Part shown: one piece after another, positions 48,482 to 57,401 of the stretch
Layout: the number at the start of each line of letters is the position of its first letter
Numbering within the stretch: the stretch's first letter is position 1
Assembly: GCF_000760935.2 (NCBI RefSeq)
Contig: NZ_CP049744.1
Location: 372,001-436,000 of the forward strand
DNA: 64,000 nucleotides
Direction: 5' to 3'
Source: Rhodococcoides fascians A25f
GTDB taxonomy: Bacteria; Actinomycetota; Actinomycetes; Mycobacteriales; Mycobacteriaceae
Made by a program: the position numbers and the translations under genes
Notes under the pieces: model-generated
What the model saw: the letters and a program-made list of their open reading frames with translations, nothing else
Database searches by the model: none
What the model was told of the DNA's origin: nothing

Positions 48482-50037
48482 TGAGCGGGATCGGCGCTGA
48501 CGTCGCAGCCCTCACCGGTCGAATTTCGACAGGCCCCGACGACATGCTTCTCACCGAGGTCCTTTTACCTCAACTGCGATTCGAGGCTGCGAACCTGACG
48601 CCGAGCTACGTCCGCGCAGAGCGCGTCCTGCTGCTGGAGTACCACCGGATGCAGCTTCTGTCCGCAGACGACGTCGTCGTTCTGAACCGAGCGCTTGATG
48701 GGGTCGACGAGGCGGCGGTACTTGCGACTGCAGGGTCCGCGATGACCGACACTGTGTTTGCCGTGGAGCGGATTGTTACCGCCGCTGTGCAGGACAGTGG
48801 GTCCACCGTCCCGGCGATGTGGCACGTCGACCGAAGTAGAAACGACCTACAGGCCACCGCTCAGCTGATGTACGGGCGAGGCCGTATCCTCGATCTCGTC
48901 GATGAGCTGTTGGCTTTGGTTCGGGCCGTGCATCGCTTCGCCCAGCGTGAGTCCGGAGTATTCATTCCCGGCTACACACATTCGCAACCGGCGCAGGTGA
49001 TGACAGCAGATTTCTATGCCACTGCGCTCGGCGAGACTCTCCTGCACACCTTGGATCGCCTGAAGGCGACGTTCGCAGCCGTCGAGGACTGCCCTCTCGG
49101 GGCCGGCGCGATGACCGGCGGTGACTTGATTTGGGACCGCGACGGGATGGCGGCACTGCTTGGCTTTTCTCACGGCAGAGGGAACGCGCTGCGGGCCGTA
49201 GCGACCCGCGATTGGGCATTGGAGACAACAGCGGAATTGGCGCTACTCGGCGTCCCCCTCAGCAGGTTCGTCACCGACCTGATGACGTGGGCAGGTGGTG
49301 GTCATGGATTCCTCGACCTACCCGATGCCTGGAGCGGTATCTCTTCGGCGATGCCGCAGAAGAAGAACTTTCCCGTGCTGGAGCGTATTCGCGCCCGCAC
49401 CGCGCACCTGACCAGCGCTTTCCTCGACGTCGCCACAGCACAGCGGAGCACTCCATTCTCCAACACGATCGAGGTTTCGAAAGAAGCCGGCGCAGGAGTA
49501 CCCGCCGCTTTCGACACTGCCGGATCCGTTCTGCGCCTGCTGCGGGAGGTGCTCGATGTCATGACGCTGCGGCGCGACCAGCTGCGCGTGGCCTGCGAGA
49601 CAGATCACCTGGGGGCGTTCCGGCTGGCCAACGCTCTGTGTATGAATGTGGGTATTCCGTGGCGCGATGCTCAGGTGTTGGCCGGACGTTACGTGGTGGC
49701 GGCCCTCGCATCCGGCCTCGGCCCCTCCACATGCGACGGGTCCCTGCTCGGGCAACTTCTCTCCGAGGCAGGCTCAGCCGTGCCTGGGCCCGACCCGGTA
49801 CAGGCTGCTCAAAAACTTCTCGACGAGGCGTTCGACATCGAAAAGGCGGTGGCCGACAAAAAGACCTCAGGGTCGACGGCCCGGGACGCTGTCGCGGCCA
49901 TGTGCGACGCGCAGGCCGCCGCCCTGAACGTCGCCGAGCGTGAATGGGCGGCCCGGCGCGCCTGGATTTCGGACGGCGACGCCGAGCTCAGCCGCAGGCT
50001 TGCTGCGGTGGCCATCGACAGTGGAGGACCCGGATGA
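48481..50037 (+). CDS. Argininosuccinate lyase-like enzyme (fumarase superfamily)
   Basis: A 518-aa member of the aspartase/fumarase superfamily. Three conserved regions are visible: VDRSRNDLQATAQL, PGYTHSQPAQ and the signature SSAMPQKKNFPVLE. It is not expected to be the arginine enzyme, because its neighbours are a PduX-like kinase and a cysteine-synthase-like enzyme. In friulimicin and pacidamycin clusters this trio is proposed to make 2,3-diaminobutyrate: O-phosphothreonine, beta-replacement with aspartate as nitrogen donor, then lyase release of fumarate. ATG 48481 overlaps the synthetase stop; GHMP kinase overlaps its own end by 4 bp. Confidence 0.85.
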   Translation: MSGIGADVAALTGRISTGPDDMLLTEVLLPQLRFEAANLTPSYVRAERVLLLEYHRMQLLSADDVVVLNRALDGVDEAAVLATAGSAMTDTVFAVERIVTAAVQDSGSTVPAMWHVDRSRNDLQATAQLMYGRGRILDLVDELLALVRAVHRFAQRESGVFIPGYTHSQPAQVMTADFYATALGETLLHTLDRLKATFAAVEDCPLGAGAMTGGDLIWDRDGMAALLGFSHGRGNALRAVATRDWALETTAELALLGVPLSRFVTDLMTWAGGGHGFLDLPDAWSGISSAMPQKKNFPVLERIRARTAHLTSAFLDVATAQRSTPFSNTIEVSKEAGAGVPAAFDTAGSVLRLLREVLDVMTLRRDQLRVACETDHLGAFRLANALCMNVGIPWRDAQVLAGRYVVAALASGLGPSTCDGSLLGQLLSEAGSAVPGPDPVQAAQKLLDEAFDIEKAVADKKTSGSTARDAVAAMCDAQAAALNVAEREWAARRAWISDGDAELSRRLAAVAIDSGGPG

Positions 50038-50963
50038 GCAGATTGCCCTGCCTGGCCACCGCACCCTCCGGCGGAGGCGGATTCGTGGGGGGTACAGGGG
50101 TGAGCACCGCGTTCGGTACGTTCGGCGAGCTTCTACAGGGTGTGCTCCCCGAGCGTGAGGGTGACTTCTTGGTGACCTTTCCTATCGCCCGATGGAGCGT
50201 GGTGACTTTCCGCGCAGCGGCAGAATCCGAAGCGGAATCAGTAGTGGTTCGCCCCATTCACAAGCGCAAGTCCCAGCAACTCGCAGCGATGATCCTGGAA
50301 GACGCAGGAGTCCCGGTCGGCGGACTACTCACCGTCCAAAGCGGAATCGCCGAGGGCAAGGGCCTTGCAAGCTCGTCAGCGGATCTTGTCGCGACGGCAC
50401 GTGCCGTCGCCAACGCCATCGGCATCGATATGCCGCCAGCACGGATCGAGTCACTTCTCGCTCGCATCGAGCCCACCGACGGTGTCCTCTACAACGGCAT
50501 AGTCGCGTTTTACCACCGTCGAGTGCAGCTGCACTCGATCCTCGGAAGTCTCCCGCCGATTACCGTTGTCGGGATCGACGAGGGCGGAACCGTCGACACA
50601 GTCGCGTTCAACCGGATCCCGAAACCATTCACCGCAGCGGACCGACACGTCTACGCCGAGCTGTTGGAGCGGATGACCGGCGCGGTACGATATCGCGACC
50701 TCACCGCAATCGGGGAAGTCGCTACGGCAAGCGCGGTGATGAACCAGGCGCTGCGTCCGAAATGGACCCTCGACGCGATGGTGGCGATCTGCGCCGAGGT
50801 CGGCGGACTCGGCGTCATCAATGCCCACAGCGGCACGACCCTGGGAATCCTGTTCGACGGCAATGATCCGCGTCACCGCACCAAAGTCTCTGCCGCGGCT
50901 CGGCTCTGCCACGAACTCACCGACCAGGTCGACGTATATCACTCATTGACACTCTCGACCTGA
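50034..50963 (+). CDS. GHMP-family kinase, PduX/L-threonine kinase-like
   Basis: A 309-aa GHMP kinase. The PduX-like motifs are FGTFGELLQGVLP, the ATP loop GIAEGKGLASSSADLVATA, IEPTDGVLYNGIVAFYH and the C-terminal GVINAHSGTTLGILF. PduX makes O-phospho-L-threonine. In this cluster the product would be the activated substrate for the cysteine-synthase-like protein next door. L-Ser as substrate, giving diaminopropionate, cannot be excluded. ATG 50034 has GGAGG 7 nt upstream and an ATGA overlap with the lyase. The gene is 22 bp from the next start. Confidence 0.85.
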   Translation: MSRLPCLATAPSGGGGFVGGTGVSTAFGTFGELLQGVLPEREGDFLVTFPIARWSVVTFRAAAESEAESVVVRPIHKRKSQQLAAMILEDAGVPVGGLLTVQSGIAEGKGLASSSADLVATARAVANAIGIDMPPARIESLLARIEPTDGVLYNGIVAFYHRRVQLHSILGSLPPITVVGIDEGGTVDTVAFNRIPKPFTAADRHVYAELLERMTGAVRYRDLTAIGEVATASAVMNQALRPKWTLDAMVAICAEVGGLGVINAHSGTTLGILFDGNDPRHRTKVSAAARLCHELTDQVDVYHSLTLST

Positions 50964-50985
50964 CCCCCCAGAAAGAAGAGCGAAG

Positions 50986-53277
50986 ATGCTGAGTGACAGC
51001 GTGATCGACGCAATCGGCAACACCCCATCGGTGCGGCTGCATCTACCCCAAGCTCCCGAGGTCCGGTTCTACGCCAAACTCGAAATGAGCAATCTGTTTG
51101 CCATGAAGGACCGCGTCGCCCGCAACATCATCCTGCGGGCGCGCGAGTCGGGCACGCTGGCTGAGGGTGCAACGATAGTAGAGAGTTCCTCGGGGACGAT
51201 GGCACTGGGTGTGGCCCTGGTCGGTAGATCACTCGGACACCCGGTACACATCGTCACCGACCCCCGCATCGATGCAATCACCCTGTCGAAGCTGGAGGCA
51301 CTTGGCTGCGTCGTGCACATCGTGTCTGCGATGGACGGGTTCGGCTGGCAAGGGGCCAGGCTGACTCAGCTGGCGAAAGTGATGAAGGACCATCCCGGAT
51401 CCTTCTGGCCCCGGCAGTACGAGAATCCCGACAACCCAGCGGCCTATCGGACATTGGCCGACGAGTTGCTGTCCGATATCGGCACGATCGACATCGTGAT
51501 TGGTTCGGTGGGTAGCGGAGGTTCTCTGTGTGGCACCACCCGAGCGCTTCGCGAGAGGCTGCCGCAACTGCGCAGTGTTGGCGTCGACTGCGTGGGGAGC
51601 GTGCTGTTCGGGCAACCGGACATGCCTAAGCGTTTACAGAGTGGGCTCGGAAACAGCATGCACCCCTTGAATCTGGATCACTCGGTGATTGATGAGGTGC
51701 ACTGGCTCAACGACCGTGAGGCCTACGCTGCCACGCGTGATCTCGCCCGGGAGCATCAGCTTTTCGCCGGAAACACCTCTGGCTCGGTCTACCGCGTGGC
51801 GTCGGCCGTCGCCGCGACGGCACCGCCGGGAACCACAATTGTGGGCATCTTCCCCGATCGTGGGGATCGCTACGCAAGCACGGTGCACAGCAACAGTCAC
51901 TGGGAGGAGAAGCGCGTTGCCGCGCTGCCGTTGCGTGGTCGCCCTCGACTCGTGCTGCCCGATGCCGTCGTAGATGCGTGGGCATACTCTCTACCTCGAG
52001 CACAGGAGATCAAACCGGTCTTCGTGTTCATCGAGTCGAACACGAGCGGAAGCGGGATGGTCGCGATCGCCACCGCAGCCCGGCTCGGCTTCCGTGTGTT
52101 GTTTCTGACCGAAAACCCTGGTCGCTACCGTGGACTTGCCGAAGCGCCGTGTGAGACGGTGCAGTGCGATACCGGAGATCAGGACGCGGTGATCTCGGTC
52201 CTGGACCGAACGGTCCCGCGTGAACACCTTTCGGGAGCCGGGACGACGAGCGAGTTCTACGTCGAAACAGTGGCGCGACTCGCCACGAGCCTGGGGCTGC
52301 CTTCCGTTCCCCCGGAGGCGGTGGAGCGTTGCCGGAACAAAGCGAAGCTACGCGCGATCCTTGCCGAGCACGGCTGTGGTCAGCCCGAATACCGATGGGT
52401 GCCCGACGCCCGGTCGGCCCGCGAGGCGGCGGCCGGATGGCCCATGCCATGTGTAGTGAAGCCAGTGGATGAGACTGGCTCCACCGGAGTACGGTGCTGC
52501 ACCTCGGAGACAGAGGCGGTGGCGCAGATCGAGGCCATCACCGCAGCGCCACTCAACGGGCGTGGACAGCAGAGGGCACCCGGAGCATTGCTCGAGTCGT
52601 TCGCAGACGGTCCCGAGTACAGCGTCGAAATGTTCGGTATCAATGGGGAATTGCGGCTCTTCGGGATAGTGGAAAAGACGCTTTTGGACTCCGTGAATTT
52701 CGTGGAGTCTCGACACGTGCTACCTGCCAGTGTGCCGCCGGTCCGTCAGCATGCTCTCGTCGAGGCGGTTCGGGCTGCGTTGAATGCAGTCGGGATGACG
52801 GAGGGACCGACGCACACCGAGTTGCGTTGGACGGCGGCCGGACCATCGATCATCGAGATCAATCCACGCCTGGCCGGAGGAATGATCCCGGAACTGGTAG
52901 CTCTCGCAAGCGGCGTCGACCTGCTCGAGCAGCAAATTCGATACCTCGGCGGGCTACCGGTGTGCTCGCCACCTCCGCCGAACCGGTATTCCGGTATCCA
53001 GTTCCTCACCGTGGCCGATCGCGGCATTCTGGCAGAGGTCACCGGTGTGGACGAGGCCCGAGCGATCCCCGGTGTCATGCAGGTCACTGTTAACTCGACT
53101 CCAGGGGAAAGCGTCGGTCCAGCCCATGACGCCTACGGTCGGCTGGGGTACGTGATTGCGGTGGCGGACGACCGCGGGACCCTCGACCGCGCCCTCGATG
53201 CGGCGGCGGCGGCCATCGGCCTAAAGGTGGAATCGGCGTTGGCGGAGTTCAGTTACTCGGCGATCGCGGAATCGTAA
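50986..53277 (+). CDS. Fusion of cysteine-synthase-like PLP enzyme and ATP-grasp ligase
   Basis: A 763-aa two-domain protein. Residues 1-~320 are a PLP beta-replacement enzyme: IGNTPSVRL, the PLP lysine in LFAMKDRVARN (Lys41), SSSGTMALGVAL, GSVGSGGSLCGTTRAL and LFAGNTSGSVYR. Residues ~350-690 are an ATP-grasp ligase: AKLRAILAEHG, CVVKPVDETGSTGVR, LLESFADGPEYSVEMFG and IIEINPRLAGGMIPELV. A C-terminal ~70 residues match the extra domain of amino-acid ligases (LTVADRGILAEVTG). The PLP half likely exchanges phosphate of O-phosphothreonine/serine for an amino donor. The ligase half could join the diamino acid, or its adduct, to a partner. Rare as a fusion; good ribosome site AGAAAGAAGAG before ATG 50986. 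Confidence 0.86.
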   Translation: MLSDSVIDAIGNTPSVRLHLPQAPEVRFYAKLEMSNLFAMKDRVARNIILRARESGTLAEGATIVESSSGTMALGVALVGRSLGHPVHIVTDPRIDAITLSKLEALGCVVHIVSAMDGFGWQGARLTQLAKVMKDHPGSFWPRQYENPDNPAAYRTLADELLSDIGTIDIVIGSVGSGGSLCGTTRALRERLPQLRSVGVDCVGSVLFGQPDMPKRLQSGLGNSMHPLNLDHSVIDEVHWLNDREAYAATRDLAREHQLFAGNTSGSVYRVASAVAATAPPGTTIVGIFPDRGDRYASTVHSNSHWEEKRVAALPLRGRPRLVLPDAVVDAWAYSLPRAQEIKPVFVFIESNTSGSGMVAIATAARLGFRVLFLTENPGRYRGLAEAPCETVQCDTGDQDAVISVLDRTVPREHLSGAGTTSEFYVETVARLATSLGLPSVPPEAVERCRNKAKLRAILAEHGCGQPEYRWVPDARSAREAAAGWPMPCVVKPVDETGSTGVRCCTSETEAVAQIEAITAAPLNGRGQQRAPGALLESFADGPEYSVEMFGINGELRLFGIVEKTLLDSVNFVESRHVLPASVPPVRQHALVEAVRAALNAVGMTEGPTHTELRWTAAGPSIIEINPRLAGGMIPELVALASGVDLLEQQIRYLGGLPVCSPPPPNRYSGIQFLTVADRGILAEVTGVDEARAIPGVMQVTVNSTPGESVGPAHDAYGRLGYVIAVADDRGTLDRALDAAAAAIGLKVESALAEFSYSAIAES

Positions 53278-53295
53278 ACCGTCGAATCATGGCGA

Positions 53296-54246
53296 TCATT
53301 CTTGGAGATCGCCGAGCACGACGGCGACCTGACGCTCGCCTCGGTAGGGCGAGCGGCTGTGTGCCATCGCTACGTTGTCAACTACCAGCAGGTCACCTGT
53401 CTGCCACTTTGTCGGCATCGCGAGTGCCTCATAAACCTCGTTGATTTGCTCGACAGTCTCAGCCGTGATCGGTTTCCCATCGCCGCGCCTGGTGGTGAAC
53501 GGCAGACCCCGGTCGGTACCAAATTCGGATACTAGATATTCCCGCACGGCAGGCTCCAGCGTCCACTCATTGAGGAACGCGATCTGATTGAACCAGCAGC
53601 GGCGACCGCGGTGCTCGACGACAGCTGGGCGGTGCTGCTCAGTGTGCAGCGTCCCGCCTGGTCCCCACTCCATAACAATGCCGTGGATCTCGCAATATGT
53701 CTCAACGGCAGCGCGGTCGGTCGTCCGAAACGCGTCCTCCATGGTTATGCCGATGAATCCACCGTAGTTTCGGTGCAGCTGCCAGCCACATTCTTCGAAC
53801 GATTCGGACAGGCTTTGAGGAAGGGCATCGAAAACGTCCGCCGCGGCCGCGAGAGAGATATCTCCACCGCTCGTTCCCGACTGTAGGCAACCGAACACCA
53901 ATGCGGTGGGAGGTTGATTTGTGTAGCTCAATTCATGGTGGCTGCACATCGGCTGGTCTGACGGCCAATGCGTGGCGGAATAAAGATTCGAGCCGAACGA
54001 ATCGCGCGGCGCGAAACCTTCGTACTCAGTACTGGTCGACGCAAGGACCGCGCGAGCCGCGGAATCGACGTCGCCGGGAGAACGCAGGTCCAGGCCCCTC
54101 ACCAGTACTGCACCCTGCTTGATGACCTGCTCGGATACCGCTGCGGCCAAGTGTTCAGATCCCTCGTTGACCATACCGGGCTCAACGTGCAGCACTGGGG
54201 TTTCCTGGCGCGTTTCGCGGACGTGGGCTGGGGTGTGGCTCGACAT
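53296..54246 (-). CDS. TauD/SyrP-like Fe(II)/2-oxoglutarate dioxygenase
   Basis: A 316-aa non-haem iron dioxygenase. Iron ligands: His103 and Glu105 in MCSHHELSYTN and His296 in VAMAHSRSPYRGERQ, with the Arg that binds 2-oxoglutarate just after. Other blocks: VLVRGLDL, FNQIAFLNEW and WQTGDLLVVDN. SyrP-type members hydroxylate the beta-carbon of carrier-bound aspartate in peptide synthesis; in this cluster Asp, methyl-Asp or a cyclic imino acid are possible substrates. The gene is on the minus strand, tail to tail with the fusion gene and divergent from the cyclodeaminase gene. ATG 54246 has GGAGG 9 nt upstream. Confidence 0.84.
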   Translation of the reverse strand: MSSHTPAHVRETRQETPVLHVEPGMVNEGSEHLAAAVSEQVIKQGAVLVRGLDLRSPGDVDSAARAVLASTSTEYEGFAPRDSFGSNLYSATHWPSDQPMCSHHELSYTNQPPTALVFGCLQSGTSGGDISLAAAADVFDALPQSLSESFEECGWQLHRNYGGFIGITMEDAFRTTDRAAVETYCEIHGIVMEWGPGGTLHTEQHRPAVVEHRGRRCWFNQIAFLNEWTLEPAVREYLVSEFGTDRGLPFTTRRGDGKPITAETVEQINEVYEALAMPTKWQTGDLLVVDNVAMAHSRSPYRGERQVAVVLGDLQE

Positions 54247-54472
54247 GAGCTTGTACCTCCGTGGTTCTTGACCACTTTGTTGCGGACCGATCGCTCTTAT
54301 TGTCCGTCACCAGAGACGCTACATCACTATGCGACCGCACTATCTAGTGCTTATCTCATATATCGGCTAGTGCTTTCTTTATATTTCGGCTCGCCAATGT
54401 TACGGGTAAGGCGATTGCTCCTAGGCTCTGTTTTCACAGACCCGTGGCGTGCCGTGAACGGAGACAAAACTG
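54247..54472. promoter_or_regulatory. Divergent, AT-rich promoter region with 9-bp direct repeats
   Basis: This 226-bp gap serves two divergent genes and is much richer in A+T than its surroundings. CTAGTGCTT occurs at 54344-54352 and again at 54367-54375, 23 bp apart start to start (about two helical turns), which would place two bound regulators on one face. No matching regulator site can be named. Confidence 0.45.
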
Positions 54473-55534
54473 ATGGAGACATGGCTGCTGTGTCAAGATG
54501 ACCTGGAACGCATACTTGAGGTCATCGGCCGCGACGAATTGATGCGTCGGATGATTGACGGACTTACGGCGGGGTTTGTCGAGTTGGGGCGCGGTGATAG
54601 ACCAGAATCTCCGCCCCGCGCCGGCTTCACCCGCGACGGCGACGTGCCAGGGGTAATCGAGCTGATGCCGCACCGGGAACCGGGATCCTCGGTTACGGTC
54701 AAGACGATCTCTTACAGTCCGGCCAATGCCAAGTTGTTCGGCCTGCCGACGATCGTCGGTTCCATCGCTCGGTACGACGACGACAGCGGGCGCCTGCTGT
54801 CGCTCGCAGACGGAGTGCTGCTCACCGCCGTGCGTACCGGTGCCGCGTCGGCGGTCGCGAGCCGATTACTGGCCCAACCCGGCTCGTCACGGGTGGGCCT
54901 GGTTGGAGCAGGTGCCCAGGCCGTGACGCAGCTCCACGGGCTCTCTCAGATCTTCGACATCGACACTGTTCTGGTCCATGACGTCAATGGGGCCGCAGCT
55001 GCGAGCTTTGCCAACCGGACCGACTTCCTGGACCTGCGAGTAGAGACCGCCGGTCCGCAGCGCATTCTCGCTGAATGCGACATCATATGCACCGCCACGT
55101 CGGTATCGGTCGGTGCCGGGCCGGTGCTTCCCGATCGCGGAGATCGCTTGCCGCACCTCCACTTGAACTCTATTGGAGCGGACGAGGTGGGCAAGACCGA
55201 ACTGCCACGCAGCCTTCTGGAAGAGGCCTTCGTTTGTGTCGACCATCGTGAGCAGGCCGAGCGAGAAGGCGAAAGCCAGCAGTTGCAGCCGAACCAGATC
55301 GGGCCCTCCCTTGGACATCTGAGCGCCCACCCCGCCGAGGCAGCGGCCCAACGTGACGGCCTGACAGTGTTCGATTCCACCGGTTTCGCGCTGGAGGATC
55401 ACATCGCTCTTGATGTGTTCCTCGCGGCAGCCGAGGAGCTGGGGCTGGGAACCAAGGTGTCGATCGAGCACCATCCCGAGGACCTACTCAACCCCTATTC
55501 GGTGCGCGGCGCGGCTACCGCGCTACGCAGATGA
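54473..55534 (+). CDS. Ornithine/lysine cyclodeaminase-like enzyme
   Basis: A 353-aa protein of the ornithine cyclodeaminase/mu-crystallin family. NAD loop: VGLVGAGAQAVTQLHGLS at ~140. Upstream are ISYSPANAKLFGLPTIVGS and LADGVLLTAVRTGAASAVAS. The catalytic Asp is kept in NSIGADEVGKTELP. In secondary-metabolite clusters such enzymes convert lysine to pipecolate (RapL/PipA type) or ornithine to proline. The SbnB-type role in diaminopropionate synthesis is the alternative, but SbnB lacks the IGAD-GK-EL pattern. ATG 54473 has CGGAGAC upstream. The stop overlaps the next ATG by 4 bp. Confidence 0.8.
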   Translation: METWLLCQDDLERILEVIGRDELMRRMIDGLTAGFVELGRGDRPESPPRAGFTRDGDVPGVIELMPHREPGSSVTVKTISYSPANAKLFGLPTIVGSIARYDDDSGRLLSLADGVLLTAVRTGAASAVASRLLAQPGSSRVGLVGAGAQAVTQLHGLSQIFDIDTVLVHDVNGAAAASFANRTDFLDLRVETAGPQRILAECDIICTATSVSVGAGPVLPDRGDRLPHLHLNSIGADEVGKTELPRSLLEEAFVCVDHREQAEREGESQQLQPNQIGPSLGHLSAHPAEAAAQRDGLTVFDSTGFALEDHIALDVFLAAAEELGLGTKVSIEHHPEDLLNPYSVRGAATALRR

Positions 55535-56562
55535 CTCGAATGGACTTCAGCCTGCTGTACTTCGCCAACCGCGAAGTCACCGACGCGCCGCATGAGTACG
55601 ACTTGCTCCTCGCGGCAGCTGAATTTGCTGATGAACACGAATTCACCGCCCTTTGGCTGCCGGAACGGCATTTCCACCCCTTTGGGGGCGCGTATCCGAA
55701 CCCAGCTTTGGCTGCAGCCGCGCTCGCCACCCGGACCAGTCGCGTCCGGTTGCGGGCCGGCAGTGTCGTGTTGCCGCTGCACGACCCGCTGACAGTGGTG
55801 GAAGACTGGGGATTCGTGGACAACCTGTCCAGGGGGCGGGTCGACCTCGCGATCGCAACGGGTTGGAATTCTCAGGATTTTGTCCTTGCCCCTGATCGGT
55901 TTCTAGACCGGCGGACGGAATTGCCGGCGATGGTGGGGGAGTTGCAGGACCTGTGGTGCGGCAAAACGGTGCGCCGACGTTGCGGCACGGGGGAAGAGGT
56001 GGAAGTCAGTACCTACCCGCGTCCGGTGCAAGAGTCATTAGAGCTGTGGCTGACCTGCAGCTCCAGTCTCGCGACGTTCGAGCTTGCAGGCGCGCTCGGT
56101 GCAAACGTGCTCACCGCACTGTTGTTCCAAAGGGTGGACGAGCTGGAGCCTAAGATCGCGGCCTATCGGAAAGCGCTTGCTGCCCATGGGCACGACCCGG
56201 TCGCACGAACTGTAACGCTGATGGTCCATACGTTTGTGGGACGGACCGATGCCGAGGTGCGCGAGATCGTGCGTGAACCGTTCCTTCAATACCTGAGGTC
56301 ATCCATGGACCTATGGCGTGGACAGTGGCCGGAGCTGAACCGGGGCGTCCGAGACCAAGACCGGCTCTTGGGATTTGCGTTCGAGAGGTACTTCCGCACC
56401 TCTGCTCTGTTCGGGTCGGTCGAGACGACCGCGGCCTTCGTCGAAGAGCTCCAAGCCATCGGCGTGAACGAGGTGGCCGCGCTCATCGATTTCGGTGTGT
56501 CCGCGGAGGCCGCCCTGAGCGCACTGGTCCACCTCGACGAGCTGCGCGCACGTTTCGTCTGA
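55531..56562 (+). CDS. Luciferase-like monooxygenase of natural-product type (MupA/Atu3671 group)
   Basis: A 343-aa FMN-dependent luciferase-like enzyme. Motifs: MDFSLLYFANREV, FTALWLPERHFHPFGGAYPNP, RLRAGSVVLPLHDPLTVVEDW, LSRGRVDLAIATGWNSQDF and LWLTCSSSLATFELAGALGANVL. This pattern belongs to the group found beside or inside NRPS/PKS systems, where members oxidise carrier-bound chains. The exact reaction here is unknown. It starts at ATG 55531 overlapping the cyclodeaminase stop (ATGA), so the two are coupled. It converges on the ABC permease gene 2 bp downstream. Confidence 0.84.
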   Translation: MTRMDFSLLYFANREVTDAPHEYDLLLAAAEFADEHEFTALWLPERHFHPFGGAYPNPALAAAALATRTSRVRLRAGSVVLPLHDPLTVVEDWGFVDNLSRGRVDLAIATGWNSQDFVLAPDRFLDRRTELPAMVGELQDLWCGKTVRRRCGTGEEVEVSTYPRPVQESLELWLTCSSSLATFELAGALGANVLTALLFQRVDELEPKIAAYRKALAAHGHDPVARTVTLMVHTFVGRTDAEVREIVREPFLQYLRSSMDLWRGQWPELNRGVRDQDRLLGFAFERYFRTSALFGSVETTAAFVEELQAIGVNEVAALIDFGVSAEAALSALVHLDELRARFV

Positions 56563-56564
56563 AC

Positions 56565-57401
56565 CTAAATTCCGTTACCGGTGGTCCGGAAGGCCCGACC
56601 GCCGAGCGTTGCGGCCACTCCGCCAAGTGCCAGGGTGGCCAGGACTGCCGGAGCTACGGCTCCCGGGCCGGTGGCCAAGCCGAGCGACAGGCCGCGCAGG
56701 GCGTCTACTCCGTAAGTCAATGGGTTCACCGCCGCGATGACCTGCAGCCATGTCGGCAGGTGTGCGGTGGGCGCGAATGCGCTGGAGGCAAATGTCAGCG
56801 GGAACATCAGTACACCGACGCTCTGCAGAACCTCAGCGCTACGCAACCACGCCGCGAGGGCCACGAATACCCAAATCAGGGCCCATGCCATCAGCAGGGC
56901 AACCCCCAGTCCGACCAGCAATCCCCCTGCGTTGGTGGGCCGGAACCCGAGTGCACCGACCGAGAAGCCGAGCAGCATCAACAGTTGGACGCTGTAGCGA
57001 ACGAGGTCGGCAAGACTGCGTGCGACCAACAGCCCGAAAGGCCGGATCGGCAGTGAGCGGAGGCGCGCGAACACCCCATTTCGCATGTCCTGGACCAGCC
57101 CTTGACCGGCCAACTGGGCTGAGCTGACCGCGGTTGTCACAAAGATCGCCGGCACCAGATAGTCGATGTAGCGCACGCCGGCCGGCAGGATCGATTCATC
57201 AGCAATGCTGCCGAAGACCTGGCTGAGGATTACCAACATAAGGATCGGACCGACCAAGCCGAGGACGGCCGCGCGTGGATCGGCCACCATCGACCGCAGC
57301 GATCGGCCGGTTTGCACGGCGACCTGCGTCCGGAAAGTGCTTCCCCGCCAACGGGAGTCGGACTCTGCCACATCGTGGATGGTGGCCGACGACGTGATCA
57401 T
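56565..57401 (-). CDS. ABC-2 type transporter permease (DrrB-like)
   Basis: A 278-aa membrane protein with six hydrophobic segments and the ABC-2 pattern: TGRSLRSMVADPRAAVLGL, GVFARLRSLPIRPFGLLVAR and LQVIAAVNPLTYGVDALRG. It resembles the DrrB-type half of antibiotic exporters and would need an ATPase partner. None is in the window. The start overlaps the glutamate mutase stop by 4 bp, so it is the third gene of a minus-strand operon. The likely role is export of the peptide or self-resistance. Confidence 0.85.
   Translation of the reverse strand: MITSSATIHDVAESDSRWRGSTFRTQVAVQTGRSLRSMVADPRAAVLGLVGPILMLVILSQVFGSIADESILPAGVRYIDYLVPAIFVTTAVSSAQLAGQGLVQDMRNGVFARLRSLPIRPFGLLVARSLADLVRYSVQLLMLLGFSVGALGFRPTNAGGLLVGLGVALLMAWALIWVFVALAAWLRSAEVLQSVGVLMFPLTFASSAFAPTAHLPTWLQVIAAVNPLTYGVDALRGLSLGLATGPGAVAPAVLATLALGGVAATLGGRAFRTTGNGI

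Noticed and set aside
48481..50037. Call as ArgH of arginine synthesis
   Set aside because: It is embedded in a peptide cluster with 1-4 bp overlaps to an NRPS gene and a PduX-like kinase; no arg genes nearby.
54473..55534. Call as SbnB (diaminopropionate synthesis)
   Set aside because: The cyclodeaminase motif IGAD-GK-EL is intact and a lyase for the diamino acid is already present; kept only as an alternative.
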